From Kofleriaceae bacterium (lineage in GTDB: Bacteria > Myxococcota_A > Polyangia > Haliangiales > Haliangiaceae), in the NCBI GenBank assembly GCA_024762925.1, contig JANTGM010000012.1:24653-88652 (forward strand): DNA of 64,000 nucleotides, read 5' to 3'. Both the position numbers and the translations under genes were made by a program. Below are positions 8,730-17,433 of this stretch, piece after piece. How positions within the stretch are numbered: position 1 is the first letter of the stretch; every line of letters starts with the position of its first letter. The notes beneath the pieces were generated by a model. That model was not told the origin of the DNA. It worked only from the letters and a program-made list of their open reading frames with translations, and ran no database searches.

Positions 8730-11342
8730 CTACCGCAGCGTCTTCTTGCCTCCTCCGCGCCTTCGCTGAGGAGTTGGCCTGCTACTCGGTCTTGGGTTCG
8801 CAGGCGGCTGAGCCACTCGGCTGCGGCTCTCGCGCTCTTGCTTTCTGTTGGTCTCCATAACGCTGATCCGATTGCGGAGGCTGGCAACTTGTTGTCGCAA
8901 TTGCTCCGATTCATCGCGGAGCTTGGCAACCTCTTCACTCTGCTTGGTTCCCTCGCGAAGTGTGCGCACCGCCTCCCGGCTACGGCGCTTGAGTCGATTG
9001 TCGAATCCCTCTTCGACTACAGCGCTTAGGGCACTGCAGGCAGCAGCATCGCCAAGAGACTCAAGAGATGCGACAGCTTGCAGCTGGACGCGAAAATCCG
9101 GATCGCGGAGAAGTTCGGTCAGATGCTCGCGAATTGTGCGCACCTGTTGGTCGCCGCCATCTTTGCCAAGAACAGCTAAGGCGCGCATGGCGGCACGTCT
9201 TGAAAAACCGGGCTTGCCAAGCTTGCTCTGTGCCAGGAGAACAGGCAGTCCCTCGCTATTGCCAAGGGCGCCTAGGCCCTCGCAGCATTTCTGCTGGATA
9301 ATGTCCATAAACGACTCTCGCTCCAAAGCAGCTGTGAGGGTTGAGAGTGCTTCTGGACTACGAATTTTACCTAGCGATGCACAGCACTCGGCTTCCACGA
9401 AGTAGCTCTCGTCGCCGTTCTCGATGGTGGCGACAAGCGCATCGCTCGCTTCGGCGTTGCCGCGAAGATTGCCAAGGGCACAGGCCGCGGCTTTTCGAAC
9501 TCTTGGGTGTTTCGCGTCTCGCAAGGTCGCTATGAGAAGCGAGACCGCCGCAGGGGAGCGTGTCTCACCGAGAGCCTTTGCTGCGGCTGCGCGCACTGCC
9601 CAGAACGGATCGCTCGCTAGGCTCTTTGCCAGTGCTTGCTCCATCTTGTGTCCCCCCTGTTGCCCGCATATGCGTGCGGCGGCAATTCGATCAATTGCAC
9701 CATCGGCCTCTGCTAGCTGAGAAACCCAAAGTGCGGGTGGCTTTTCCGAACGCAGCTGGCAGATGAGGTGTTTGCCTGGATCCAAAATCACCTGCGTGGG
9801 TTCACTTTCACAGGCAATGGTCAGTACATGGCTTCGTTCGCGCAAGTCGACCGCTATATCGCGAGAGACTCCTGCCTCAACGAGCCGTAGCTCAGTGGGC
9901 AAGCGAAAGACTGGCGTCGTCTTCGTAATTTCGTGGATCTGCTCGATTACCACCTCTAAGACATGTTCCGATTCATGCCACTGGGTCTTCATTCGCAACT
10001 CGGGATGTCCGCTGCCTTCCAGGAGCCACTGGTCAAAGAACCAATCGAGGTTGCGACCACAGGCGCGGTCAATTGCGCGCGCAAGATCCCGCGTCTCAAC
10101 GACATCACCCCGGTGGTGTTCCAGATAGTGCTGAACACTCGCGAAGAAGTCGGCATCACCAAGCACTCGCCGAATCATGTGCACCACTCGTCCCGCTTTG
10201 TCGTAGAGGTGGCGATCGAATATATCGAGAGGATCGTCGTAGCGCTTGGTGACAATGGAGCGCCGGTAGCGACTACTGTCCTCGGCAAAGTACGCTTCGC
10301 TAAACTGTGCGAGCACCAGGGCGGCCGCGTCCGTGCCTTCGGAGTGCTCGCGCCACAGGTATTCACTGTATGTCGCAAACCCCTCGTTGAGCCAGCCCTC
10401 GCCCCAGTCGCGGCACGTTAGCAGGTCGCCAAACCACTGATGGGCCAGTTCGTGGCAGACGAGCGACTCCATGTCAAAGTCAAGGCTAGCGCGTTGATCC
10501 ACAAGCACCCCATCGGTGAGGCTTGTGGCTGTGGTGTTCTCCATGCCGCCGAAGATAAAATCTGCCACGAAGACTTGTGCATATTTCTTGTAGGGATAGC
10601 GGACTCCGAACAATTCTGAGAAGGCGGCGATCATCTCCGGTGTCTTGGCGAGAGTGCGAAGGCAATCGTCAGCGCGGTCAGGTTCACTATAGTACAATAT
10701 CTCAATGTCTTCCCAACGCTCGCGGTGGCACGTGAACTCGCCCGCGGCTAGCGTCATCAGGTAGCATGAGTGCGGCACGTCGAATCGCCAGTGCATGTAC
10801 CGTGTGTTTCCCTCTGTTGTATCCGCTATGAGTGAGCCGTTGCTCAGTGCGAACCATTTTTTGGGAACGCGCACCTTCACTTCGCTCGTGGCTTTGAAGT
10901 TCGGACTGTCAAAGCAGGGAAACCAATAGCGGCTATCTTCGTCCTGGCCCTGGGTCCAGACTTGCGATGGCTTGTTTGGATAGTTCTTGTCTGGTCCAAC
11001 GAAGTACAGTCCGCGGCGTGGAATGGCGGCATACTCAATGCTCAGCTCTACCGAGGAGCCTGCGACCAGAGCTTCCGAGAAATACACACGCAGCGTTTTG
11101 CCGTCGTGCGAGAAGTTGCGGTCTTCGTTGCCTTCGTGAACACGCAGGATGTCGAGTTCGACTGCGTCAAGCTCAACGAATGTTTGGTCGGGCGAAACGG
11201 GTGCCATGCGAATTGTGCAAGTTCCAGAAAAACTCTTAGACTCGACATCTAGGTCTAGGTCGAGTCCATAGTGTTGCACGTCGAAGGGGCGGTCTGGAGC
11301 GTATCGCGGCTGTGTGCCGGGAAGGGCGAATTCTCTGGGCAT
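8730..11342 (-). CDS. M1-family zinc aminopeptidase with C-terminal HEAT repeats
   Basis: Zinc aminopeptidase that removes N-terminal residues from peptides. GGMENTTATSL (from 265) is the M1 substrate motif, and HELAHQWFGD (from 297) with WLNEGFATYSE (Glu320) gives the HExxH-18-E zinc site. Residues 1-190 form the usual beta saddle. From about 545 the helical C-domain is replaced by HEAT/PBS-like repeats (AAKALGETRSPAAVSLLIATL, AACALGNLRG, GLGALGNSEGLPVLL, repeats with A-LG spacing). A coiled coil (KLRDESEQLRQQVASLRNRI, about 805-830) and a basic tail follow. At 870 residues it is a normal length. No signal peptide is seen. The upstream phosphatase-family gene ends 39 bp away. Confidence 0.93.
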   Translation of the reverse strand: MPREFALPGTQPRYAPDRPFDVQHYGLDLDLDVESKSFSGTCTIRMAPVSPDQTFVELDAVELDILRVHEGNEDRNFSHDGKTLRVYFSEALVAGSSVELSIEYAAIPRRGLYFVGPDKNYPNKPSQVWTQGQDEDSRYWFPCFDSPNFKATSEVKVRVPKKWFALSNGSLIADTTEGNTRYMHWRFDVPHSCYLMTLAAGEFTCHRERWEDIEILYYSEPDRADDCLRTLAKTPEMIAAFSELFGVRYPYKKYAQVFVADFIFGGMENTTATSLTDGVLVDQRASLDFDMESLVCHELAHQWFGDLLTCRDWGEGWLNEGFATYSEYLWREHSEGTDAAALVLAQFSEAYFAEDSSRYRRSIVTKRYDDPLDIFDRHLYDKAGRVVHMIRRVLGDADFFASVQHYLEHHRGDVVETRDLARAIDRACGRNLDWFFDQWLLEGSGHPELRMKTQWHESEHVLEVVIEQIHEITKTTPVFRLPTELRLVEAGVSRDIAVDLRERSHVLTIACESEPTQVILDPGKHLICQLRSEKPPALWVSQLAEADGAIDRIAAARICGQQGGHKMEQALAKSLASDPFWAVRAAAAKALGETRSPAAVSLLIATLRDAKHPRVRKAAACALGNLRGNAEASDALVATIENGDESYFVEAECCASLGKIRSPEALSTLTAALERESFMDIIQQKCCEGLGALGNSEGLPVLLAQSKLGKPGFSRRAAMRALAVLGKDGGDQQVRTIREHLTELLRDPDFRVQLQAVASLESLGDAAACSALSAVVEEGFDNRLKRRSREAVRTLREGTKQSEEVAKLRDESEQLRQQVASLRNRISVMETNRKQERESRSRVAQPPANPRPSSRPTPQRRRGGGKKTLR

Positions 11343-11381
11343 GGCACCACGCTACCGCGGCTGGGTCGCCCTACGAGAGGC

Positions 11382-13022
11382 CTACTCGCCCTTTTCGAGT
11401 CGTCGACGCTCTTTTGCCGCAGCGCGCTCTAGACGTCTTAGCCGGATACGCGGATCCACGGCTCTGGCAAAGAAGACAACGATCTCAAGTGTTAGGAAGA
11501 TTGTGGATCCAATTGCATAGGTCGCGACGGCGACATAGTTGGCTGGGATGAGAAGCGCCACACGGGACGAGGGCATTTCGACATGCGGAGCTGTGCCAAA
11601 ACTCGCCCAAAGCAGCGCCGCCGGAATCCACGCAACCAAGAGGCCGGTCGCCACAAGCGCGTTGGCCGAGGCAAGGCGGTCGCGAAGAACGATACGCCCA
11701 CGAAGCGCTAGCCAGCCAGCAAGCAGCTGTACTCCGGTGGCGACAAGGCCAAAGCGTGACAAGCTGCTCATCTCGGAGCCCCTATCTTGGAGCGCCGAGA
11801 AACTGAGGCTCTGGCCAAGCACGTCGAGCAGGCCGTAGTAGCACAGGGGGTAGGCTGGAACTGCAATCACTAGGACGCGCCAGTCAATGTGTAGTGCACC
11901 AGCACGTCGAGAGAGAGCTAGGGCAGCAAGTCCCAGAACCAACAAGCCGGCGAGTAGTATCAATCGAGCGCGGGTCTCTTTTGTCGTTTCGACGCGCCTG
12001 GCCCGCAGTGATTCTTCGTAGCGCTCCGCGTTCGTGCGAATTCGCACCCGATCTGCAGCCTGAAGTGCGCGAATCTGCTGCGGAGGAAGCTCCAAGACTT
12101 CGGTAAGAGTTCTTCCGAGAGCATGGCCCGGGGCAGGGACACCGAGGAGGGCCGCAACTGTCGGGGCGATGTCGATGAGCTCCGCAGAGCCGAGCAGAGC
12201 ATCGCTTCGAATTCCCGCACCCGCCATGATGAGAGGCACCTGCAAGACAACGTCTTCTTCGCCACCGTGCCCACCCGCGTCGGTGTGGCCATGATCCGCT
12301 GTCACGATGATGGTGTCCGCTTGCAGGTCGAGCAGCCGGAGTGACTTGCCCAGCTGTGCATCGACATCGTGTGCAGCTTGACGGTACTCATCGCTATCCC
12401 CACCATGCTCATGGCCTGCGATATCGACCTTGCCGGGGATGAGCACGAGTAAGGAGTTGGTAGGGTCGGCCATCGCCAGCTGTGTCGACTTTTCGAATGC
12501 TCCAGGCCAACGGCCGTAATACAGGGAAGAGAAGTCGTCACCAAAGAGATAGCCAAGGCTCGGAGAGTCGTCGGCGACATACGTCGCGTGCAAACCCGCT
12601 GCCCGAACTCGATCCATGAGGGAATCGATCGCAACGGGAGACCGATAGGTGTTGTTGCGAATTCCTGAAACGAGTGGAGGCACCCCTGTGACGATCGTTG
12701 CGTGGTTTGGTCGAGAGATACTGGGGTAATGCGATGTTGCAATTGCATCGATCCCTGTCCGGCGCAGGCGATCAAGTGTCTCGCGGCCAAAGGAGTCTTG
12801 CAGGCGCAGACCATCAATAATCACCAAGACAACCCGCCGGCTGATTCGTGGTGTTGGCGTTGCAAGTACGGGCTCATACTCCGCGATGGCCGGTTTGCGA
12901 ATGTTGAGTTCGGGAAGATATGCTCGCGCAGCTCCCCAAGCGAGTAGAGCCACTGCACCGGCCACAACGGTGAGCACCAGTGCCATCACGACAGGTGCAA
13001 AAACCTTGTTGGATCGACTCAC
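11382..13022 (-). CDS. membrane-anchored alkaline phosphatase superfamily protein (phosphodiesterase/phosphotransferase fold)
   Basis: The product has 546 residues, with an N-terminal membrane anchor (PVVMALVLTVVAGAVALLAW, 11-30) and an extracytoplasmic domain with VVLVIIDGLR (metal Asp), SISRPNHATIVTGVPP (nucleophile region), VDIAGHEHGGDSDEY and TIIVTADHGHTDAGGHGGEE. These are the metal ligands of the type I phosphodiesterase/nucleotide pyrophosphatase family. Four or five membrane segments follow from about 365 and a charged tail ends it. Exported catalytic domain plus multi-pass membrane part recalls GPI ethanolamine-phosphate transferases, so lipid or envelope phosphotransfer is possible. 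The substrate is unknown. It is probably cotranscribed with the aminopeptidase. Confidence 0.87.
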   Translation of the reverse strand: MSRSNKVFAPVVMALVLTVVAGAVALLAWGAARAYLPELNIRKPAIAEYEPVLATPTPRISRRVVLVIIDGLRLQDSFGRETLDRLRRTGIDAIATSHYPSISRPNHATIVTGVPPLVSGIRNNTYRSPVAIDSLMDRVRAAGLHATYVADDSPSLGYLFGDDFSSLYYGRWPGAFEKSTQLAMADPTNSLLVLIPGKVDIAGHEHGGDSDEYRQAAHDVDAQLGKSLRLLDLQADTIIVTADHGHTDAGGHGGEEDVVLQVPLIMAGAGIRSDALLGSAELIDIAPTVAALLGVPAPGHALGRTLTEVLELPPQQIRALQAADRVRIRTNAERYEESLRARRVETTKETRARLILLAGLLVLGLAALALSRRAGALHIDWRVLVIAVPAYPLCYYGLLDVLGQSLSFSALQDRGSEMSSLSRFGLVATGVQLLAGWLALRGRIVLRDRLASANALVATGLLVAWIPAALLWASFGTAPHVEMPSSRVALLIPANYVAVATYAIGSTIFLTLEIVVFFARAVDPRIRLRRLERAAAKERRRLEKGE

Positions 13023-13154
13023 CGTTTAAGGATACGTCTGATCCTCTCCAGACTGAAGTGGTGCTCCTGGTGATGATACGTTGCATCACCGGTCAGCTAG
13101 TGCTAGGTGCGGGACGCTTCGCGACGGTGTAGGGCTTTGTTATAGTTCTCGGAC

Positions 13155-14618
13155 ATGCCAGTAGACGACCTTCGCTCAGGGACATGGGTAACCTATATCG
13201 GCGGCCAGCCACGTGGCGTGCGAGTGCGTCGATGTCGGGTCAATGTGCTTTCTGGCCCGGATAAGGGGCTTGTTCGCGAGCTCGAAAGCTCGTGCATCCG
13301 GGTTGGCGCCCGTCAGGGAAACGAGGTGCAACTGAGCGACTCAGGAGTCTCAGGGTTGCACTTTGAGATCACCTTGGATGATCGAGGCTACCGACTCAAA
13401 GACCTCGACTCTACCAACGGCACCTTTGTGTCTGGTTTGCGCGTCAACGACATCTACATCAAACCAGAGACCGTCATTCAGGTTGGCGCGACGCAAATGC
13501 GCTTTCAGCCGCTGAGTGAATCGATTGAAGTAGAGCTTGCGAGTGGAGCCAGCTTTGGTGGAATGGTCGGCGAGAGCGTCAAAATGCGGGAGCTCTTTGC
13601 TCGCCTGGAGAAGATCGCACCAAGCGATGCCACCGTGCTTATCACTGGAGAGACTGGCGTTGGTAAAGAGCTTGTCGCGGAAGCGATGCATGAGATGTCA
13701 CCACGCAAGGACGGCAAATTCGTTGTGCTTGACTGTGGTTCCATCCCGCAAAATCTCATCGAGAGCGAACTCTTTGGCCACGAACGCGGTGCCTTTACAG
13801 GGGCCACGAGCGCGCATGCTGGGGTGTTTGAGCGTGCCCACAACGGCGTTGTCTTTCTCGATGAGATTGGCGAGTTGCCCCTCGAGATGCAGCCAAAGCT
13901 CTTGCGAGTCTTGGAGCGCAAAGAGGTCCGGCGCATTGGCGGTTCCAAAACGATCAACGTGGATATTCGCGTGGTCGCGGCGACCAATCGCGATCTCGGT
14001 GTGGAGGTTAACCGCGGGCGGTTTCGCGAGGATCTCTACTACCGTCTTGCTGTGGCGCGAGTTCATGTGCCACCGCTTCGGGACCGACGCGAAGACATCC
14101 CCTCCCTTATTAAGCACTTCCTCGAAATCTTGCCTGGTGCTACTGCAGACGCACTGAGTAGCGAGACCATTGGCCTCATGCAGCGCCATGATTGGCCGGG
14201 GAATGTGCGCGAGCTTCGAAATGTGATTGAGCGGGCGGTACTACTTTCGGAGTCTCCCTTGTCGAAGACGGCACTTCGAGGCGTCGGTGGCAAGGGCTCG
14301 GGAACCTCGGAGGCAACTTCGAAGTCGCAATTGCTCACCTCAGAATTTGTCGCAAGTCCGAATTCCGTGTCTCAGGATCAAGCCGCAAACTCTTCAGAGG
14401 CTGATGCTGGAAACCGCATGGAGGTGGTGGTCGACACGGCCATACCCTTCAAGCGCCTAAAGCAGGAGCTGATCTCGGAGTTTGAGCGACGCTACATCAC
14501 GCAGCTCCTCGATGAACATGATCACAATATCTCGTCGGCAGCTCGGGCAGCGGGTATTGATAGAATGTCCATTCACAAGATGCTCAATCGTCTGGGGCTG
14601 AGCAGCAGTAAGGGCTGA
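13155..14618 (+). CDS. FHA-domain sigma-54-dependent transcriptional activator
   Basis: Bacterial enhancer-binding protein of 487 residues. An N-terminal FHA domain (about 30-118; IRVGARQGNEVQLSD, SGLHFEI, LKDLDSTNGTFV) binds phosphothreonine. An AAA+ domain (about 135-370) has Walker A GETGVGKE (165), GAFTGA (212-217) for sigma-54 contact, and Walker B VVFLDEIGE. After a Ser/Ala-rich linker, a Fis-type helix-turn-helix (NISSAARAAGIDRMSIHKML) ends the protein. FHA in place of a receiver domain implies control by a Ser/Thr kinase, a common myxobacterial design. Its target promoters cannot be told from here. It is divergent from the membrane phosphatase-family gene. Confidence 0.95.
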   Translation: MPVDDLRSGTWVTYIGGQPRGVRVRRCRVNVLSGPDKGLVRELESSCIRVGARQGNEVQLSDSGVSGLHFEITLDDRGYRLKDLDSTNGTFVSGLRVNDIYIKPETVIQVGATQMRFQPLSESIEVELASGASFGGMVGESVKMRELFARLEKIAPSDATVLITGETGVGKELVAEAMHEMSPRKDGKFVVLDCGSIPQNLIESELFGHERGAFTGATSAHAGVFERAHNGVVFLDEIGELPLEMQPKLLRVLERKEVRRIGGSKTINVDIRVVAATNRDLGVEVNRGRFREDLYYRLAVARVHVPPLRDRREDIPSLIKHFLEILPGATADALSSETIGLMQRHDWPGNVRELRNVIERAVLLSESPLSKTALRGVGGKGSGTSEATSKSQLLTSEFVASPNSVSQDQAANSSEADAGNRMEVVVDTAIPFKRLKQELISEFERRYITQLLDEHDHNISSAARAAGIDRMSIHKMLNRLGLSSSKG

Positions 14619-14916
14619 TTTGAATTCAGATTTTGGCTTGAGATCTGGGCCTGGGTACTGCTATTCCACAAGATCCTGAAAAGACAGCTGATGGATCGGG
14701 TATCCACAAGTTATCCTCGCGTTCTTCAGATCTCGTGTAGATCCCTGAATTAATGGGGTTCATTGTGAAAATGCCTGTGCATAACTCTTGACAGGGTATG
14801 TGGGCAATGTAGGCGTGTGCACCACACGTCTTGGTCCCCCAATTGGTGCCGGAAAAGCGTCTTAGAAGGACTCGTAGGGAAAGCTCGGGGCTCTAGGAGC
14901 TTTTCCGAGGGGACAT
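14619..14916. other. convergent intergenic gap with DnaA-box-like 9-mers
   Basis: About 300 bp between two stop codons, so no promoter is expected. It contains near matches to the DnaA box TTATCCACA: TATTCCACA (14662-14670), GTATCCACA (14700-14708), TTATCCTCG (14711-14719), and TGTGCATAA (14776-14784, an 8/9 match on the other strand). The stretch around 14745-14775 is relatively A+T-rich. No gene is seen. Confidence 0.35.
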
Positions 14917-16143
14917 TTACTTGTTGACCTCTAGGGTCATCCGAATGATTAGGGTGCTTACACTTCCACGGATCAGACCACCTCTGGGGCTGCCCTTGTG
15001 CCGTTCTCCACCAAATGACATCGCCGTCCAATCGGCTCCAAACGCAACCTCTGTCGATACGAAAAACGCCGAATCTGACGTCAGACCGGGCGCTGCCACT
15101 GTCAAGTCCTCGTTTAGGTACAATACTGAGGTGCCATCGCTTGGTGTGACCACCACGCCGGCCATCGGCTGAGACACTTCGTCAACCACACGGCCAATTA
15201 GGATGCCTTGCTCGGGAAATGTCTCATGTCCAAGTGCATCCAGGATGTCTTCAAGGACATCTGTGTCCAACAAGATTGGGGCGACCGTGAGTCCTTCGTT
15301 TGCACCATCAACTTCCTCACAAGTAACACTCGTGGTCGCCCTTGGGATTCGCTCAAGAGTTGTGCTGCAGATTAGGTCCAGCGATGGCAGCGGGATTGCG
15401 TTGCGCCAGATCGGAGCTGGTCCGTCCAGGTCAAGGATGAGTTCAAAGAGATTTGCAAGCTTGAGCTCGAAGCCGGAGTCTGGAGCACCAGGCACTGGGG
15501 TCGCTTCACCAACACGCACCTCCACGTTGCTAGCCCGCTGGTCTTGAAGGAGCTGCATCGTTGTCATGTCGATCACCTGGGCTGCTGTCTGCGTGGGCAG
15601 GTTTGCGGCACAGCTATTGGAATCGAGCTTGCTTGGTGCGGAGCATGTTAGTGGGACGGTCACATTGGTCTCTGTCCCGGCTCGAAAGTACGTGGCCCCA
15701 GCAAAGGCAGGCTGTGGATCTTGATCGGTTTGAGGGCGACCAAAGACATCAAACGACATCTCGGGGCAGCCCTCATTGACATCGACTTCATCGGCGTTCC
15801 AGACAGCGACCTCGACACGAATGGCCTTTGCTGGCATGCCATCAAGTTCCATTCGTGGTGCTAGGTCGGCAAGGCTACAGATCGTTTCGTTGACCTCTGC
15901 CCGCACACAGGTCTCGAGCGGACGCCCATTTTGACTTCGAAGTACCTCGCCGCTATCGATGTCAGTGAGACGCAGTGAAACCGTCGCGCCGCAGCTCATT
16001 CCAAAGTCGAGACACGATGTGCTTGGGCAGCCTCCGTGCTCGCTCTCATCCAACGTCATGAAAATCTCCGCCCGTGTTGGGGGCTCGGATCCGCAGGCGC
16101 TCGCCACCAAGAGGGCGGTAAGCGAAGTTCTTAGAATTCCCAA
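14917..16143 (-). CDS. lipoprotein with carboxypeptidase-regulatory-like segment
   Basis: A 408-residue exported lipoprotein with signal MGILRTSLTALLVASACGSE (Cys17). Cysteines are frequent (SCLDFGMSC, ETCVRAEVNETIC, PLTCSAPSK, NSCAAN, LICSTT, VTCEE), suggesting disulfide bonding outside the cytoplasm. GILIGRVVDEVSQPMAGVVV (about 320-340) resembles the carboxypeptidase-regulatory/CnaB-like fold that starts with G-x-V-x-D. I do not recognise the whole protein. Its start overlaps the end of the upstream PEGA-protein gene by 13 nt, so the two are translationally linked and probably act together at the cell surface. Confidence 0.8.
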   Translation of the reverse strand: MGILRTSLTALLVASACGSEPPTRAEIFMTLDESEHGGCPSTSCLDFGMSCGATVSLRLTDIDSGEVLRSQNGRPLETCVRAEVNETICSLADLAPRMELDGMPAKAIRVEVAVWNADEVDVNEGCPEMSFDVFGRPQTDQDPQPAFAGATYFRAGTETNVTVPLTCSAPSKLDSNSCAANLPTQTAAQVIDMTTMQLLQDQRASNVEVRVGEATPVPGAPDSGFELKLANLFELILDLDGPAPIWRNAIPLPSLDLICSTTLERIPRATTSVTCEEVDGANEGLTVAPILLDTDVLEDILDALGHETFPEQGILIGRVVDEVSQPMAGVVVTPSDGTSVLYLNEDLTVAAPGLTSDSAFFVSTEVAFGADWTAMSFGGERHKGSPRGGLIRGSVSTLIIRMTLEVNK

Positions 16144-17366
16144 CTGGGGACCCCTAGTCGGCTCTGTGTTGCGTCATTCGATGATCCGAGAGATGCACCA
16201 CCAACAATCAAGATGGCAGCGGTTGCCGCGGCTGCTGTGATAGCAATTGGGTTGCGATACCAAGGCAAATCGATGGGTGTACTGACCGTGCCGTCGAGCA
16301 GGGTTGGACGCGGTACCGGCCTAGCCAAGGCGAGCATGCGAGGAAGTGCTGGCCCGATCGGTGTCTGATAGCTCAGCCGATCGAGTTCGGGAATGAAGAG
16401 AGTTGCGTTGCTCTCCTCGCCCACAACAATGAGCACAGCATCGCTACCCACCAGGCGCGAAACCCGTGCAGCCGCAACACGCAGGCTGGCCTCATCAAGA
16501 CCCTGTCGGAGGGCTTGGTGGCGCAACTCGCGAGCCCGAGACACGGGAGACCGCGGCTGCAGGTCGAGCTTGATGTCCAGGGTATCACCCGGGTCGACAT
16601 CAATGGCTTGCGCAGCAGCTTGATACTTTGGAGCAGAGATGGCGACGATGTGTGTCCCTGCCGCAACAGGCAGCGCCAACGGGGCTTTGCCAACAGGCCT
16701 GCCATCGAGATAGATTGTGTCGCCGTTGTATGTCGCGGTGATATTGAGTGTGGCTGCGACCTTTGTCGGGATTCGGCTTCGGGCGCTCTCAAACGCTTTT
16801 ACGATGCTCGGCGGATAGCGAACGGGATCTATGCTGTGGTCGGGCGCCAGGCGGTGCAGCAGCTGAAACTCACCAATCGCCAGACCCATGTTCTCTGCGC
16901 GCAAGTGAATGAGCGCCATGCGAAAACTCACGTCGGCAAGTAAGGCTGTTGTCTTATCACTTGGGGCCAGCGAAAAGAGGTCGCGACGTGCATCGTCGAG
17001 TTTACTTGTGGCAAGTCGGCTCTTGAACTCACCAAAGGCCAGCTCACTGGCCTCCAGCGCGCTTCTTGCGCTTGCCAGTATGGGTTCATCCGGTCCCCCC
17101 TTTGGAAGAACCCCCTCGAGGGTTTGTGCCAAGTCGCCTGTTTCTGTGGCGCGAAGACCGGGGGCCTTGGTGACAATGTCTCGTGCACGTCTCGCAGCCG
17201 CGGCAGCGTTCGGGCCAGCACTCAGGTTGACGATGGCGATGGTCCTATCGGCCTCTTGTGCATGGGATGTGGCCACGCTACACACAACAACACACACCAT
17301 CAGGAGGGACAACCTGCGTGAAGAGGAGAAGAGCCCTGGGAGGGCGGATGCAAAAGACCGGAACAT
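16131..17366 (-). CDS. exported PEGA-domain protein with C-terminal membrane anchor
   Basis: Start ATG 17366 gives about 411 residues with a signal sequence (RRLSLLMVCVVVCSVATSHA). A helical, TPR-like middle (FRMALIHLRAENMGLAIGEF, LLHRLAPDHSI) precedes a PEGA domain (TATYNGDTIYLDGRPVGKAP, AAGTHIVAISAP) and a membrane segment near the C-terminus (PIAITAAAATAAILIVGGAS). PEGA domains bind surface or partner proteins in the envelope. The frame is open to 17576, but that overlaps the divergent kinase gene. The next gene overlaps its end by 13 nt. The divergent neighbour is also a PEGA protein. Confidence 0.82.
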   Translation of the reverse strand: MFRSFASALPGLFSSSRRLSLLMVCVVVCSVATSHAQEADRTIAIVNLSAGPNAAAAARRARDIVTKAPGLRATETGDLAQTLEGVLPKGGPDEPILASARSALEASELAFGEFKSRLATSKLDDARRDLFSLAPSDKTTALLADVSFRMALIHLRAENMGLAIGEFQLLHRLAPDHSIDPVRYPPSIVKAFESARSRIPTKVAATLNITATYNGDTIYLDGRPVGKAPLALPVAAGTHIVAISAPKYQAAAQAIDVDPGDTLDIKLDLQPRSPVSRARELRHQALRQGLDEASLRVAAARVSRLVGSDAVLIVVGEESNATLFIPELDRLSYQTPIGPALPRMLALARPVPRPTLLDGTVSTPIDLPWYRNPIAITAAAATAAILIVGGASLGSSNDATQSRLGVPSWEF

Positions 17367-17433
17367 ACTGTGGATTCGGTGACCAGCGCTGGCAAAACCT
17401 CCCCTACTATAGCCCCGCCCAGGAAAACCGGCT

